Shown here in pieces: positions 45,543 through 53,344 of a stretch of DNA of 64,000 bases. The notes beneath the pieces are model-generated. The model was not told where the DNA came from. It saw only the letters and a list, made by a program, of their open reading frames with translations, and did no database searches. The position numbers and the translations under genes are program-made. The stretch's first letter is position 1. Each line of letters starts with the position of its first letter. The DNA is from an uncultured Flavobacteriaceae bacterium (GTDB taxonomy: Bacteria > Bacteroidota > Bacteroidia > Flavobacteriales > Flavobacteriaceae), in the NCBI GenBank assembly GCA_947501845.1, contig CANMXP010000003.1, positions 310,001-374,000 of the forward strand. Direction: 5' to 3'.

Positions 45543-45554
45543 GTGTACGTACAC
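45543..45554. promoter_or_regulatory. Palindromic operator at the start of the DUF1080/Gfo operon
   Basis: GTGTACGTACAC is a perfect 12-bp palindrome. It covers the predicted transcription start and touches the -7 element of the minus-strand promoter, the position of a repressor site. It lies 17 bases upstream of the start codon. The regulator is not identified in the window. Confidence 0.6.
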
Positions 45555-45586
45555 AAAAATACAAATATTTATAATAAAAATACAAA
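45554..45586 (-). promoter_or_regulatory. Promoter of the DUF1080/Gfo operon
   Basis: Minus strand: TTTG (45586-45583), 21 bases, then TATTTTTG (45561-45554), an exact TAnnTTTG. Confidence 0.65.
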
Positions 45587-45635
45587 TATTGAGCTATATT
45601 AGAGTTGTTGGCCAATAATTAAAAAAATTACTAGC

Positions 45636-45649
45636 CGAAAACGATTTCG
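45636..45649. promoter_or_regulatory. Possible LacI-type operator
   Basis: CGAAAACGATTTCG has arms GAAA/TTTC around a central CG, the shape of LacI-family operators. It lies between the DUF1080 operon and gapN and might control either. No LacI gene is in the window. Confidence 0.35.
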
Positions 45650-45783
45650 TCCTAGTTATTTTTTTCTCATGTTATTATTTTGCTAAGAATATCATATTTA
45701 TTCTAATAAACCTCTTTCTTTTAAAAGTTTATATTGATATTAAGAATATATTAGCTTTAGTCATAATTAATAAATCCAAGCAA

Positions 45784-47376
45784 ATGAGTACTACTTTTTT
45801 AGAAATTCCAGAAGCTTACAAAATAAAATCGCTATTGCATCAAAAAACCTACTTAGTTTCAGGAGAACTGAAACAATGGAAAGGTAATATGGCAGAAGTT
45901 TATTCAACTATTTCCTCAACCAAAGATTATAAACCAACCTTATTAGGAACGATTCCTCAGCTTACAGAAAAGGAAGCTTTAGAGGCGTTAAATTCAGCAT
46001 CAGAGGCATATGATAAAGGACAGGGTTTGTGGCCAACCATGAAGGTGGTAGATAGGATTGCTTGCATGGAAAAGTTTGTAAAACAAATGAAAACCAATAG
46101 AGAGGCTATTGTAAAACTTTTGATGTGGGAAATAGGGAAAAATCTTCCAGACTCTGAAAAAGAGTTTGATAGAACCATCGATTATATATATGATACAATT
46201 GAAGCTTATAAACAAATAGATAGAGACTCAGCGAAATTTGAAAAGAATGAAGGGGTGTATGCACACATACGTAGAGGGCCACTAGGTGTTGTTTTGTGTT
46301 TAGGACCTTATAATTATCCGTTAAATGAAACATTTACATTGCTCATTCCTGCGTTAATTATGGGTAATCCTGTAATTTTTAAACCAGCGAAACTAGGTGT
46401 ATTATTAATTTCACCGTTATTGGAAGCTTTTCAAAACAGTTTCCCAAAGGGTGTAGTAAATGTTATTTATGGTCGTGGTCGGGTATTGGCAACACCTATC
46501 ATGCAATCGGGCAAGATTGACGTATTAGCATTAATTGGTAATAGTAAATCTGCAAACGCTATTCAAAACAATCATCCAAAAAAGAATAGATTACGTTTGG
46601 TATTAGGCTTAGAAGCCAAAAACCCCGCAATTGTTTTACCTGATGCCGACTTAGATTTAGCCGTAAACGAATGTATTGCAGGTACATTGTCTTTTAATGG
46701 GCAACGTTGTACAGCTTTAAAAGTATTATATGTGCATGAATCTGTTGTAGATGATTTTAATAAACGATATGCAGCTAAAGTAGACGCGCTTAAGTTTGGG
46801 AACCCATGGGATTCTGATGTTAAATTAACACCACTTCCAGAAGTGAATAAACCCCCATATATTAAAGAGTTAATAGATGATGCGCTTGAAAAAGGAGCAA
46901 AAATATTAAATGATAAAGGCGGGAAAATTAGTAAGAATTTTATATTTCCAGCGGTCTTATATCCTGTTGATAAAAACATGCGAATATTTAATGAGGAACA
47001 ATTTGGCCCATTAATACCTATTGTTCCATTTACAGATATTGAAGAGCCATTAGACGATATGGCCGCCTCTAATTATGGACAACAGGTAAGTTTGTTTGGT
47101 AAAGATATCAATACATTATCACCATTAATAGATACATTGGTAAACTTGGTATGTCGCGTTAATTTAAATAGCTCTTGTCAAAGAGGACCAGATGTTTATC
47201 CATTTACAGGAAGAAAAGATTCTGCATTTAGTACTTTGAGTGTACATGACGCACTACGCTCTTTTTCAATAAGAACTTTTGTAGCATCAAAAGATAACGA
47301 TTATAATAATGCCATTTTAAAAGAGTTGTTAGAGAAAAAAACATCCAATTTTATAAGCACCGATTATATTTTATAA
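45784..47376 (+). CDS. gapN: NADP-dependent glyceraldehyde-3-phosphate dehydrogenase, non-phosphorylating (GapN-like)
   Basis: A 530-residue aldehyde dehydrogenase. Catalytic Cys309 in [10 protein letters not shown], general base Glu277 in [11 protein letters not shown], cofactor-loop [11 protein letters not shown] and KPAK. The length and the motif spacing fit the GapN branch, which oxidises glyceraldehyde 3-phosphate to 3-phosphoglycerate with NADP, bypassing ATP formation and making NADPH. A different aldehyde substrate cannot be excluded. It sits in the middle of the sugar-oxidation locus but in the opposite direction to its neighbours, and its link to that locus is unproven. Confidence 0.82.
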   Translation: MSTTFLEIPEAYKIKSLLHQKTYLVSGELKQWKGNMAEVYSTISSTKDYKPTLLGTIPQLTEKEALEALNSASEAYDKGQGLWPTMKVVDRIACMEKFVKQMKTNREAIVKLLMWEIGKNLPDSEKEFDRTIDYIYDTIEAYKQIDRDSAKFEKNEGVYAHIRRGPLGVVLCLGPYNYPLNETFTLLIPALIMGNPVIFKPAKLGVLLISPLLEAFQNSFPKGVVNVIYGRGRVLATPIMQSGKIDVLALIGNSKSANAIQNNHPKKNRLRLVLGLEAKNPAIVLPDADLDLAVNECIAGTLSFNGQRCTALKVLYVHESVVDDFNKRYAAKVDALKFGNPWDSDVKLTPLPEVNKPPYIKELIDDALEKGAKILNDKGGKISKNFIFPAVLYPVDKNMRIFNEEQFGPLIPIVPFTDIEEPLDDMAASNYGQQVSLFGKDINTLSPLIDTLVNLVCRVNLNSSCQRGPDVYPFTGRKDSAFSTLSVHDALRSFSIRTFVASKDNDYNNAILKELLEKKTSNFISTDYIL

Positions 47377-47422
47377 ACGGCATTTTATTATTTTTATGGC
47401 TCACAAAACAACATTTTTAGGT

Positions 47423-47932
47423 ATGAAGACATTTAAGTATTTGGTATTATCCTTTTTTTTAGTTTTACTAGTAGCCTGTGGTGGTAAGGAAGAAAAAAAG
47501 AAGGAAGGTTTTAGTTATGAAAAAAAGGAGGAAACTTCTAAGAGTACAGAGGCAAAAAACTCTAATGAAATTGTTATTTCTGGTGATGATTTAATGAAGT
47601 TTGATAAAACCGAAATTAAAGTAAAAGCAGGACAAAAAGTAAAAGTAACATTAAGACATAAAGGGAAATTAGATGTTAATGTTATGGGACATAATTTTGT
47701 GCTTCTTAAACAAGGTGTTGATGTAGCTGGGTTTGCAGCTAAGGCGGCTGTGGCTAAAGAGAATGAATACATACCAGAAAAGACAGAAGACGTTATAGCT
47801 TATACATCTTTAATTGGAGGTGGGCAAACGACATCTGTAGAGTTTGAAGCCCCTGCTGTTGGAACATACGATTTCTTATGTAGCTTTCCAGGACATTATG
47901 GTATGATGAAAGGGAAGTTTATAGTAGAATAA
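47423..47932 (+). CDS. Azurin, lipoprotein form
   Basis: Started at the ATG at 47423, 169 residues. A lipoprotein signal ends LLVACGG, then a Lys/Glu-rich spacer, then the blue-copper domain: copper ligands are the His in VMGHNFVLL and Cys, His and Met in FLCSFPGHYGMMKG, as in azurin. It is anchored in a membrane facing the periplasm and shuttles electrons. It follows gapN by 46 bases. I infer that it could accept electrons from periplasmic dehydrogenases; that it serves the GMC dehydrogenases of the locus is only a hypothesis. Electron acceptor partners are not visible. Confidence 0.9.
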   Translation: MKTFKYLVLSFFLVLLVACGGKEEKKKEGFSYEKKEETSKSTEAKNSNEIVISGDDLMKFDKTEIKVKAGQKVKVTLRHKGKLDVNVMGHNFVLLKQGVDVAGFAAKAAVAKENEYIPEKTEDVIAYTSLIGGGQTTSVEFEAPAVGTYDFLCSFPGHYGMMKGKFIVE

Positions 47933-47978
47933 TATTATATAAATAAAAAGCAGATTGCAATTTGCTTAATTTTATTAT

Positions 47979-48018
47979 AACGATCCTGTATGTGTAATAT
48001 CGCATGCAGGATTGTTTT
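47979..48018 (+). terminator. Terminator of the gapN-azurin unit
   Basis: CGATCCTGTATGTG (47981-47994) pairs with CGCATGCAGGATTG (48001-48014) over 14 positions including wobble pairs, with a TAATAT loop and a short T run. Confidence 0.75.
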
Positions 48019-48077
48019 ATAATAAACCCGACTTAACCTATAAACTAATATCCGCAAATTACCTCCAAATTAACTAT

Positions 48078-48620
48078 ATGAAAAATATAAATTTCATTAT
48101 TGTACTCTTTGTTATTCCTTTAATTGGGGCATCCCAAGGCTCAGATGAATTAATTCTAAAAATTAGAGCAGAATTCCAGCGTATCAACTCAAGTAAATAC
48201 TTAGAAAAAATTGAATTGTTCAATGATGATTTCATGGACTATAGAACCGACGGAGGAGGGCAGCTCACAGGTTTTTTTGAAAAAGAGCAATTAGTAAAAA
48301 TTACAGAATGGATAGGTCTTTCTCAGGGTACTTTAATAACCGATTATTACTTAAAGGATGGACATTTATTTTTTGCCTATGAACAAGAATATAAATTTAA
48401 AAATGTTGTTGATGAATCTGGCGAATGGATTGGTTTTAATACATCGGAAGAGGAAATTATATTTGAAGGGAGATACTATTTTAATAATCACGTACTCACT
48501 AAGAAGCTAATTAAAGGAGAGCAAATGTTCAAACAAAGTTTTGATCAGGCTGAGTTTTTAGAACATGCTAATTTAATTTATCAAGTATTACTGAAAAGAA
48601 AGTTGCCCAAGAAAGAATAA
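48078..48620 (+). CDS. Secreted protein of unknown function
   Basis: Started at the ATG at 48078, 180 residues; the frame is open further up to 48012 but that overlaps the terminator. Signal peptide KNINFIIVLFVIPLIGASQ. The mature part has alpha/beta stretches (LILKIRAEFQRINSSKYLEK, DYRTDGGGQLTGFFEKEQ, GHLFFAYEQEYKFKN) reminiscent of small secreted NTF2-like or DUF-type proteins of Bacteroidota, but I recognise no family. It is convergent with the TIM-barrel gene and 18 bases from its 3' end. Confidence 0.6.
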   Translation: MKNINFIIVLFVIPLIGASQGSDELILKIRAEFQRINSSKYLEKIELFNDDFMDYRTDGGGQLTGFFEKEQLVKITEWIGLSQGTLITDYYLKDGHLFFAYEQEYKFKNVVDESGEWIGFNTSEEEIIFEGRYYFNNHVLTKKLIKGEQMFKQSFDQAEFLEHANLIYQVLLKRKLPKKE

Positions 48621-48638
48621 AAATAATTGTGTGTCTAT

Positions 48639-49556
48639 TTAGAAGCTGGAACTTTCTAAATAAGCATTTATAATCTTTTTTTCACCTTCTTTCCCATCTA
48701 AAGAATTTCCGTGCTCCATGCCCAAAATGCCATTGTATCCTTTAGAGTGAATATGTTTAAACACATTTTTGTAATTTATTTCTCCTGTTGTTGGTTCTTT
48801 GCGTCCTGGGTTATCACCAATTTGAAAATAAGCAATTTCATCCCAACAAGCATCAATATTTGGTATTAGGTTGCCCTCTTGTATCTGTTGATGATAAATG
48901 TCGAATAATATTTTACAGGATGGCGAGTTGACCGCTTTACAAATTTGAAAAGCCTGAGGCGACTCTGATAAAAATAACCCAGGATGGTCCCGAAAATTTA
49001 GAGGCTCTAATACCATGCTTATTTGATGGGGTTCTAGAATGCCTGAGGCTTGCTTTAGAGTTTCTATAACATGCTCGGTTTGGTAATCCATATGTTGCTT
49101 TAAATCTACATGGCCAGGTACCACGGTTATCCATTTGGCATTCACACGTTTTGCAACTTCAACCGATTGTTTTATCTCATTTAAGAATTCATGACGTTTA
49201 TCAATAGCTCCACTTGCTAAATTAGGCGCTTTCCAGTAAATTTTATGAGCAACAAATACCCCCATGGTTATATTTCTATCAACCATGGTTTTAGCCATTT
49301 TTTTTTGAATTTCAACAGGACGATTTTTCATGTTGTTGTCCTCAAAAGCAGTAAAACCTTGATCTGCCATAAAGTTTAATTGATCAATAGGGTTATTGCC
49401 AGCATGATGTTTAAACATGCCTATATGTGGTGCAAAATTTAATTTGAAAGTATTTTTATTAGAGTTTAATGCATTCATGGCATTTATACTCGAAAGCCCC
49501 ATACCTATTAATGAAGCAGCAGCCGTACCTTTTTTTATAAATGATCTTCTTTTCAT
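48639..49556 (-). CDS. Secreted TIM-barrel sugar isomerase/epimerase-like protein (hydroxypyruvate isomerase type)
   Basis: Started at the ATG at 49556 (MKRRSFIKKGTAAASLIGMG), 305 residues with a twin-arginine-like signal; a longer frame starts at 49577. The xylose-isomerase-like barrel has FVAHKIYWKAPN, WITVVPGHVDLKQHM, a metal-ligand Glu in MVLEPLNFRDHPG, ILFDIYHQQIQEGN and EIAYFQIGDNPGRKEPTTGE, with a final Glu in ILGMEHGNSLDG. This resembles hydroxypyruvate isomerase. In related loci TIM-barrel proteins hydrate or isomerise keto-sugar intermediates. It is the last gene of the long minus-strand operon that starts at 55072. Confidence 0.82.
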   Translation of the reverse strand: MKRRSFIKKGTAAASLIGMGLSSINAMNALNSNKNTFKLNFAPHIGMFKHHAGNNPIDQLNFMADQGFTAFEDNNMKNRPVEIQKKMAKTMVDRNITMGVFVAHKIYWKAPNLASGAIDKRHEFLNEIKQSVEVAKRVNAKWITVVPGHVDLKQHMDYQTEHVIETLKQASGILEPHQISMVLEPLNFRDHPGLFLSESPQAFQICKAVNSPSCKILFDIYHQQIQEGNLIPNIDACWDEIAYFQIGDNPGRKEPTTGEINYKNVFKHIHSKGYNGILGMEHGNSLDGKEGEKKIINAYLESSSF

Positions 49557-49587
49557 CTTAATAGATTGTTCATCCAATGTGCCACTG

Positions 49588-50397
49588 TTATTCTAACTCT
49601 AAAATTTCAATGGTTTTAAATTCTATAGGATGACTTTCACTTTGTAAAGAAATGTATCCCTTTTTTAGGGGTATACCTTCTTTACTTTTCCAAAATTCTT
49701 CATTAAAATCAACCGATCCACCTATCTGTGGTTTTGTATAAGTGAATACAACCTCGTCGTTAATTATATGCTTAATAATGGAGTCGTTTCTAACCTCAAT
49801 TTCAAGTTTAACCCATTGGTCTCCATGATATGTTTTTGAAGATGATTGAAAACAGTGATCGGTTGCAATTTTATTATCTATAACAACATGCGTACCAGGA
49901 GTGCATAAATTAGCGGTAGGACGCTCTCCAGTTCCTAACCCTCCTAAAAGCTGTACTTCAATTGATACAGGGAAATTTTGGTCTAACCCAATATTTTTAG
50001 GGTCTTCGCAATGTATCATCACGCCACTATTTGCGGTTGCCCACGATTCACCATCGCTTAATTGTTTCCCTGTGAAGCGATATTGCAGTCGTAATTTATA
50101 ATTAGAAAACGCCTTGTTGTAGTAAATGTGGCCAAATGTGGAATTAAATGTATCGTTATAAGCATCATAATTGACTTTAAGGCAATTATCCTCTACGATA
50201 AAAGTATTTTTGTAATTATCGCCAGCTGGATGACCTTTGATTTTAACAGTCCAATCATTTAAATCTTTACCATTAAATAAAGAAACCCATTTCTCTGTTT
50301 CTTTACTTGTTTCAACCTTTTTTGTTTCAGGTTTTTCTTTGCAACTTATTGTGAGTATGGCCAATATGCTGCAAAACAATTGTAAATAATACCTCAT
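49588..50397 (-). CDS. DUF1080 lipoprotein (3-keto-disaccharide hydrolase-like)
   Basis: A 269-residue lipoprotein (signal LFCSILAILTISC, lipidated Cys near 19). One DUF1080 domain: WVSLFNGKDLNDWTVKIKG, NSGVMIHCEDPKNIG, FPVSIEVQLLGGLGTGERP, PGTHVVIDNKIATDHC, and the end ESHPIEFKTIEILELE. Function by family: cleavage of 3-oxidised glycosides, periplasmic or outer-membrane. It lies 13 bases downstream of the GMC/subunit-3 pair and 31 bases upstream of the TIM-barrel gene, so oxidation and cleavage steps are coded in one transcript. Confidence 0.85.
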   Translation of the reverse strand: MRYYLQLFCSILAILTISCKEKPETKKVETSKETEKWVSLFNGKDLNDWTVKIKGHPAGDNYKNTFIVEDNCLKVNYDAYNDTFNSTFGHIYYNKAFSNYKLRLQYRFTGKQLSDGESWATANSGVMIHCEDPKNIGLDQNFPVSIEVQLLGGLGTGERPTANLCTPGTHVVIDNKIATDHCFQSSSKTYHGDQWVKLEIEVRNDSIIKHIINDEVVFTYTKPQIGGSVDFNEEFWKSKEGIPLKKGYISLQSESHPIEFKTIEILELE

Positions 50398-50410
50398 GTT
50401 TTATATAGTT

Positions 50411-51016
50411 TTATAAAGACCATGCTTTACCGTTAGTTAATTCTTCTACCGGAGCGCACCCTATTTGAGTGCCAGGAATAGGGTCGTATGCTAAGACATG
50501 TTCTCCAATTTGTTCGCTGTTTTTATAAGCCCAGACAGCCATGTTTCTTAATCCTGAAAGCGCATTGTAAATAATAACATCTATATTGTTTTTATCGCTT
50601 TCATTTTCATAAATAGCTCTTTGCTCTTTCGAAGCCTTTAAATACTTAACTAGCAAAGTATCGTAATCTTTATGTTCCAATTTAGAAACGCCTTCTTCAG
50701 GAATATTAAGAGCTTCTATTATGGCGTTGATTCCTTTTTTGAATTTATGCTGTTTTTTCTCATTATAAACTTTATAAGCATATAAATCTATAAATTCAGG
50801 AACATTTACATCAAGAGCTCCAGGAGTTGCTTCTGTTTTTGGAAGTATAATGTCTATTAAGTTTTTTACAATAATACCCTGATCTATGGATAGGAATATA
50901 GGCGTCCATAATTTCACTTCTGTTTTACAGCTTTGAAGTAAACTCATAACACTGGGAGTTGCTATGGTATAACCTAGTGTTAGTCCTAACCCTTTTAGTA
51001 CATCTCTTCTATTCAT
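50411..51016 (-). CDS. Gluconate 2-dehydrogenase subunit 3 family protein (partner of GMC dehydrogenase B)
   Basis: A 201-residue protein. It starts MNRRDVLKGLGLTLGYTIAT with a twin-arginine motif, then a lipobox-like SLLQSC. The C-terminal part ends DPIPGTQIGCAPVEELTNGK. This is the subunit that, in gluconate and fructose dehydrogenases and in the Caulobacter LacA/LacC pair, carries the Tat signal and exports the flavoprotein subunit along with itself. The GMC gene upstream has no signal of its own. Six-base gap to that gene. Confidence 0.87.
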   Translation of the reverse strand: MNRRDVLKGLGLTLGYTIATPSVMSLLQSCKTEVKLWTPIFLSIDQGIIVKNLIDIILPKTEATPGALDVNVPEFIDLYAYKVYNEKKQHKFKKGINAIIEALNIPEEGVSKLEHKDYDTLLVKYLKASKEQRAIYENESDKNNIDVIIYNALSGLRNMAVWAYKNSEQIGEHVLAYDPIPGTQIGCAPVEELTNGKAWSL

Positions 51017-51022
51017 TTTTTA

Positions 51023-52705
51023 CTAGCTTTTAAATTGTTTTGCTGCATGATTAGCAGCTCTGGCTGTTAAAGCCATATAGGTAAGCGATGGATTTTGACA
51101 CCCAGATGAGGTCATGCAAGCGCCATCGGTTACATATACATTAGGTACTGTGTGTATTTGATTGTACTTGTTTAAGATAGACGTTTTGGGGTCTCTACCC
51201 ATTCGGGCTGTTCCCATTTCGTGAATTCCAATTCCAGGCGCTGCTAAATGGTTTCGTGTGGTTATATCTTTAAAACCAGCCTTTTCTAACATGTTTACAG
51301 CTTGCTGAATCATGTCTTCCCGCATTTTAAGTTCATTTTCTTTCCATTCAGCATCAAATGTAATAGTAGGTAAGCCCCACTCATCCAGCTTTTCGTAATC
51401 AAGGGTCATTTTATTGTCATGATATGGCAAGCATTCGCCAAAACCACCAAGCCCCATACGCCATGCGCCAGGTTCTAGCATTTTTTCTTTGAATTCTGCT
51501 CCGTACGCTAACTCTGCAACATGTTCGGAAATACCACTTCTACCTGCTCCACCTTGATAACCATAACCTCTTAAGAATTCTTTTTTATGAGTTTTACTAT
51601 CTCCTAAATTCCTAAATCTTGGAATATAAATACCATTTGGTCGCCTTCCTTTATAATATTTATCATTGAACCCATTAAATATTCCAGAAGCACCAGCACC
51701 TAAATGATGATCCATAATGTTATGCCCCAATTCTCCTGAATCATTACCTAGCCCATTTGGGAATCTATCTGATTTAGATTGCAATAATATAGATGTTGAT
51801 GCCATAGATGAAGCACAGCAAAAAATAATACTTGCATTGAAAATAAATGTTTCTTTGGTTTCGGTATCTATAACTTTTACACCAGTAGCCTTTTTTAAAG
51901 ACTCGTCGTATATAATTTCATGAACAATAGAATTAGGTCTAAGTGTCATGTTCCCGGTGAGTTCTGCAGCAGGTAATGTAGAGGAGTTACTACTAAAATA
52001 AGCGCCAAAAGGGCAGCCTCTCATGCATCTAGCTCTAAATTGGCATTTGCTTCTTCCATTGTAATTTTTGGTTCCTGTAATATTTGCAGATCTTCCGATA
52101 GTAAGTAATCGATCATCGAAATTTTCTGAAAGGCTATTTTTTAAATGTTTTTCTACGCAATTAAGTTCCATTGGAGGTGTGAAAATACCATCAGGAAGTT
52201 GTGGGAGGCCTAGTTTTTCTCCGTTTACACCAATATACGATTCTACATAATCATACCAAGGAGAAATGTCCTTATAACGAATAGGCCAATCAACACCATG
52301 TCCATCTTTTTTATTGGCTTCAAAATCTAAGTCGCTTAGGCGATAACTTTGCCTACCCCATGTAATGGAGCGACCGCCAACATGGTAGCCACGCATCCAA
52401 TCGAAGCGTTTTGTTTCATTATAAGGGTGCTTTAAATCATTAACAAACCAATGTTTGGTTGCTGCTTTTGTTGTATAGCGCGTTCTGCTTTGTTTTAATT
52501 GTTGCGCCTTGTCTTTAACGGACACACTGCCTTTTAATTCGAAATCCCAGGGATCCATATGCATGGTTGGGTAATCTTCAATGTGCTTAACCATGGGCCC
52601 CCTCTCTAAAACCAATGTTTTTAATCCGTTTTCACAAAGTTCTTTGGCGGCCCATCCGCCCGAAATACCAGTACCAATTACAATGGCGTCATAAGAATCT
52701 CTCAT
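51023..52705 (-). CDS. GMC-family flavoprotein sugar dehydrogenase B
   Basis: A 560-residue FAD enzyme. Dinucleotide fold GTGISGG at 11-17, GYHVGGRSITWGRQSYR, a Cys-rich stretch CQFRARCMRGCPFGAYFSSN, GLGNDSGELGHNIMDHH, and the C-terminal active-site His495 in HEMGTARMG and Asn538 in CQNPSLT. The family oxidises a secondary alcohol of a sugar, and relatives in Caulobacter and other bacteria make 3-keto-disaccharides. It has no signal peptide and should be exported with its subunit-3 partner. It is clearly a paralogue of the 575-residue protein encoded at 53345-55072. Confidence 0.88.
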   Translation of the reverse strand: MRDSYDAIVIGTGISGGWAAKELCENGLKTLVLERGPMVKHIEDYPTMHMDPWDFELKGSVSVKDKAQQLKQSRTRYTTKAATKHWFVNDLKHPYNETKRFDWMRGYHVGGRSITWGRQSYRLSDLDFEANKKDGHGVDWPIRYKDISPWYDYVESYIGVNGEKLGLPQLPDGIFTPPMELNCVEKHLKNSLSENFDDRLLTIGRSANITGTKNYNGRSKCQFRARCMRGCPFGAYFSSNSSTLPAAELTGNMTLRPNSIVHEIIYDESLKKATGVKVIDTETKETFIFNASIIFCCASSMASTSILLQSKSDRFPNGLGNDSGELGHNIMDHHLGAGASGIFNGFNDKYYKGRRPNGIYIPRFRNLGDSKTHKKEFLRGYGYQGGAGRSGISEHVAELAYGAEFKEKMLEPGAWRMGLGGFGECLPYHDNKMTLDYEKLDEWGLPTITFDAEWKENELKMREDMIQQAVNMLEKAGFKDITTRNHLAAPGIGIHEMGTARMGRDPKTSILNKYNQIHTVPNVYVTDGACMTSSGCQNPSLTYMALTARAANHAAKQFKS

Positions 52706-52722
52706 TTATTATGTTTAAAAGT

Positions 52723-53340
52723 TTATAAAGACCAGGCACGACCTCCCGTAGCTTCATTGACAGAAATACATGCTTGGTAACTACCAGGAATAGGGTCGTA
52801 TGCTAAGACATTTTCGCCTACCTCTTCAGAAGTAAAATAACCGAACAATGTATAATATTTGACTGATAACAAAAACTTGTATAAAGCATAGTTTTCTATT
52901 TTATCTTCTTTGATTTTTTCTAAAGGCAATCTCTGCTCTTTCAATATATACTCTGAGTCTTCTTTTGAAATATTAAAATAGGACGATAATGATTTTTCAA
53001 AATCTTCTTTTTTTCCTTCTAAAATAGGGATATTAAATTTTTTGGTAAAAATAGCAGCTCCTTTTTTAAAGAGTTCTTGATTCTCTTTTTTCTCTATGTC
53101 ATGATACATTAAATCCAAAAATTGAGGAATATTAACATCTAAAGCTCCAGGGGTGTCTGTTGTTGGCAAAATAACATCTGCTAAATGCGTTACCATATGT
53201 TTTTCTTCAGAGGATAAAAATATAGGCTTCCATGTTTCAGCTTCAGCAGTACAAGAAGCAAGCATATTAAATATGGTTGGAGCAGCTACTGTATAGCCTA
53301 AACTCATGGTTAAGTTTTTTAAAGCGGATCTTCTATTCAT
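52723..53340 (-). CDS. Gluconate 2-dehydrogenase subunit 3 family protein (partner of GMC dehydrogenase A)
   Basis: Started at the ATG at 53340 (MNRRSALKNLTMSLGYTVAA), 205 residues. The frame continues upstream to 53382 inside the GMC gene. It has the Tat-like motif, a lipobox NMLASC, and the same ending pattern DPIPGSYQACISVNEATGGR as the other small subunit. Probable export partner and membrane anchor of the GMC dehydrogenase encoded 4 bases upstream. It has diverged from its paralogue in the middle region. Confidence 0.86.
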   Translation of the reverse strand: MNRRSALKNLTMSLGYTVAAPTIFNMLASCTAEAETWKPIFLSSEEKHMVTHLADVILPTTDTPGALDVNIPQFLDLMYHDIEKKENQELFKKGAAIFTKKFNIPILEGKKEDFEKSLSSYFNISKEDSEYILKEQRLPLEKIKEDKIENYALYKFLLSVKYYTLFGYFTSEEVGENVLAYDPIPGSYQACISVNEATGGRAWSL

Positions 53341-53344
53341 AACC

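Noticed and set aside
46106-46333. Several 70-75 codon frames antisense to gapN
   Set aside because: They lie wholly within a strong aldehyde dehydrogenase gene with intact catalytic residues and have no features of their own.
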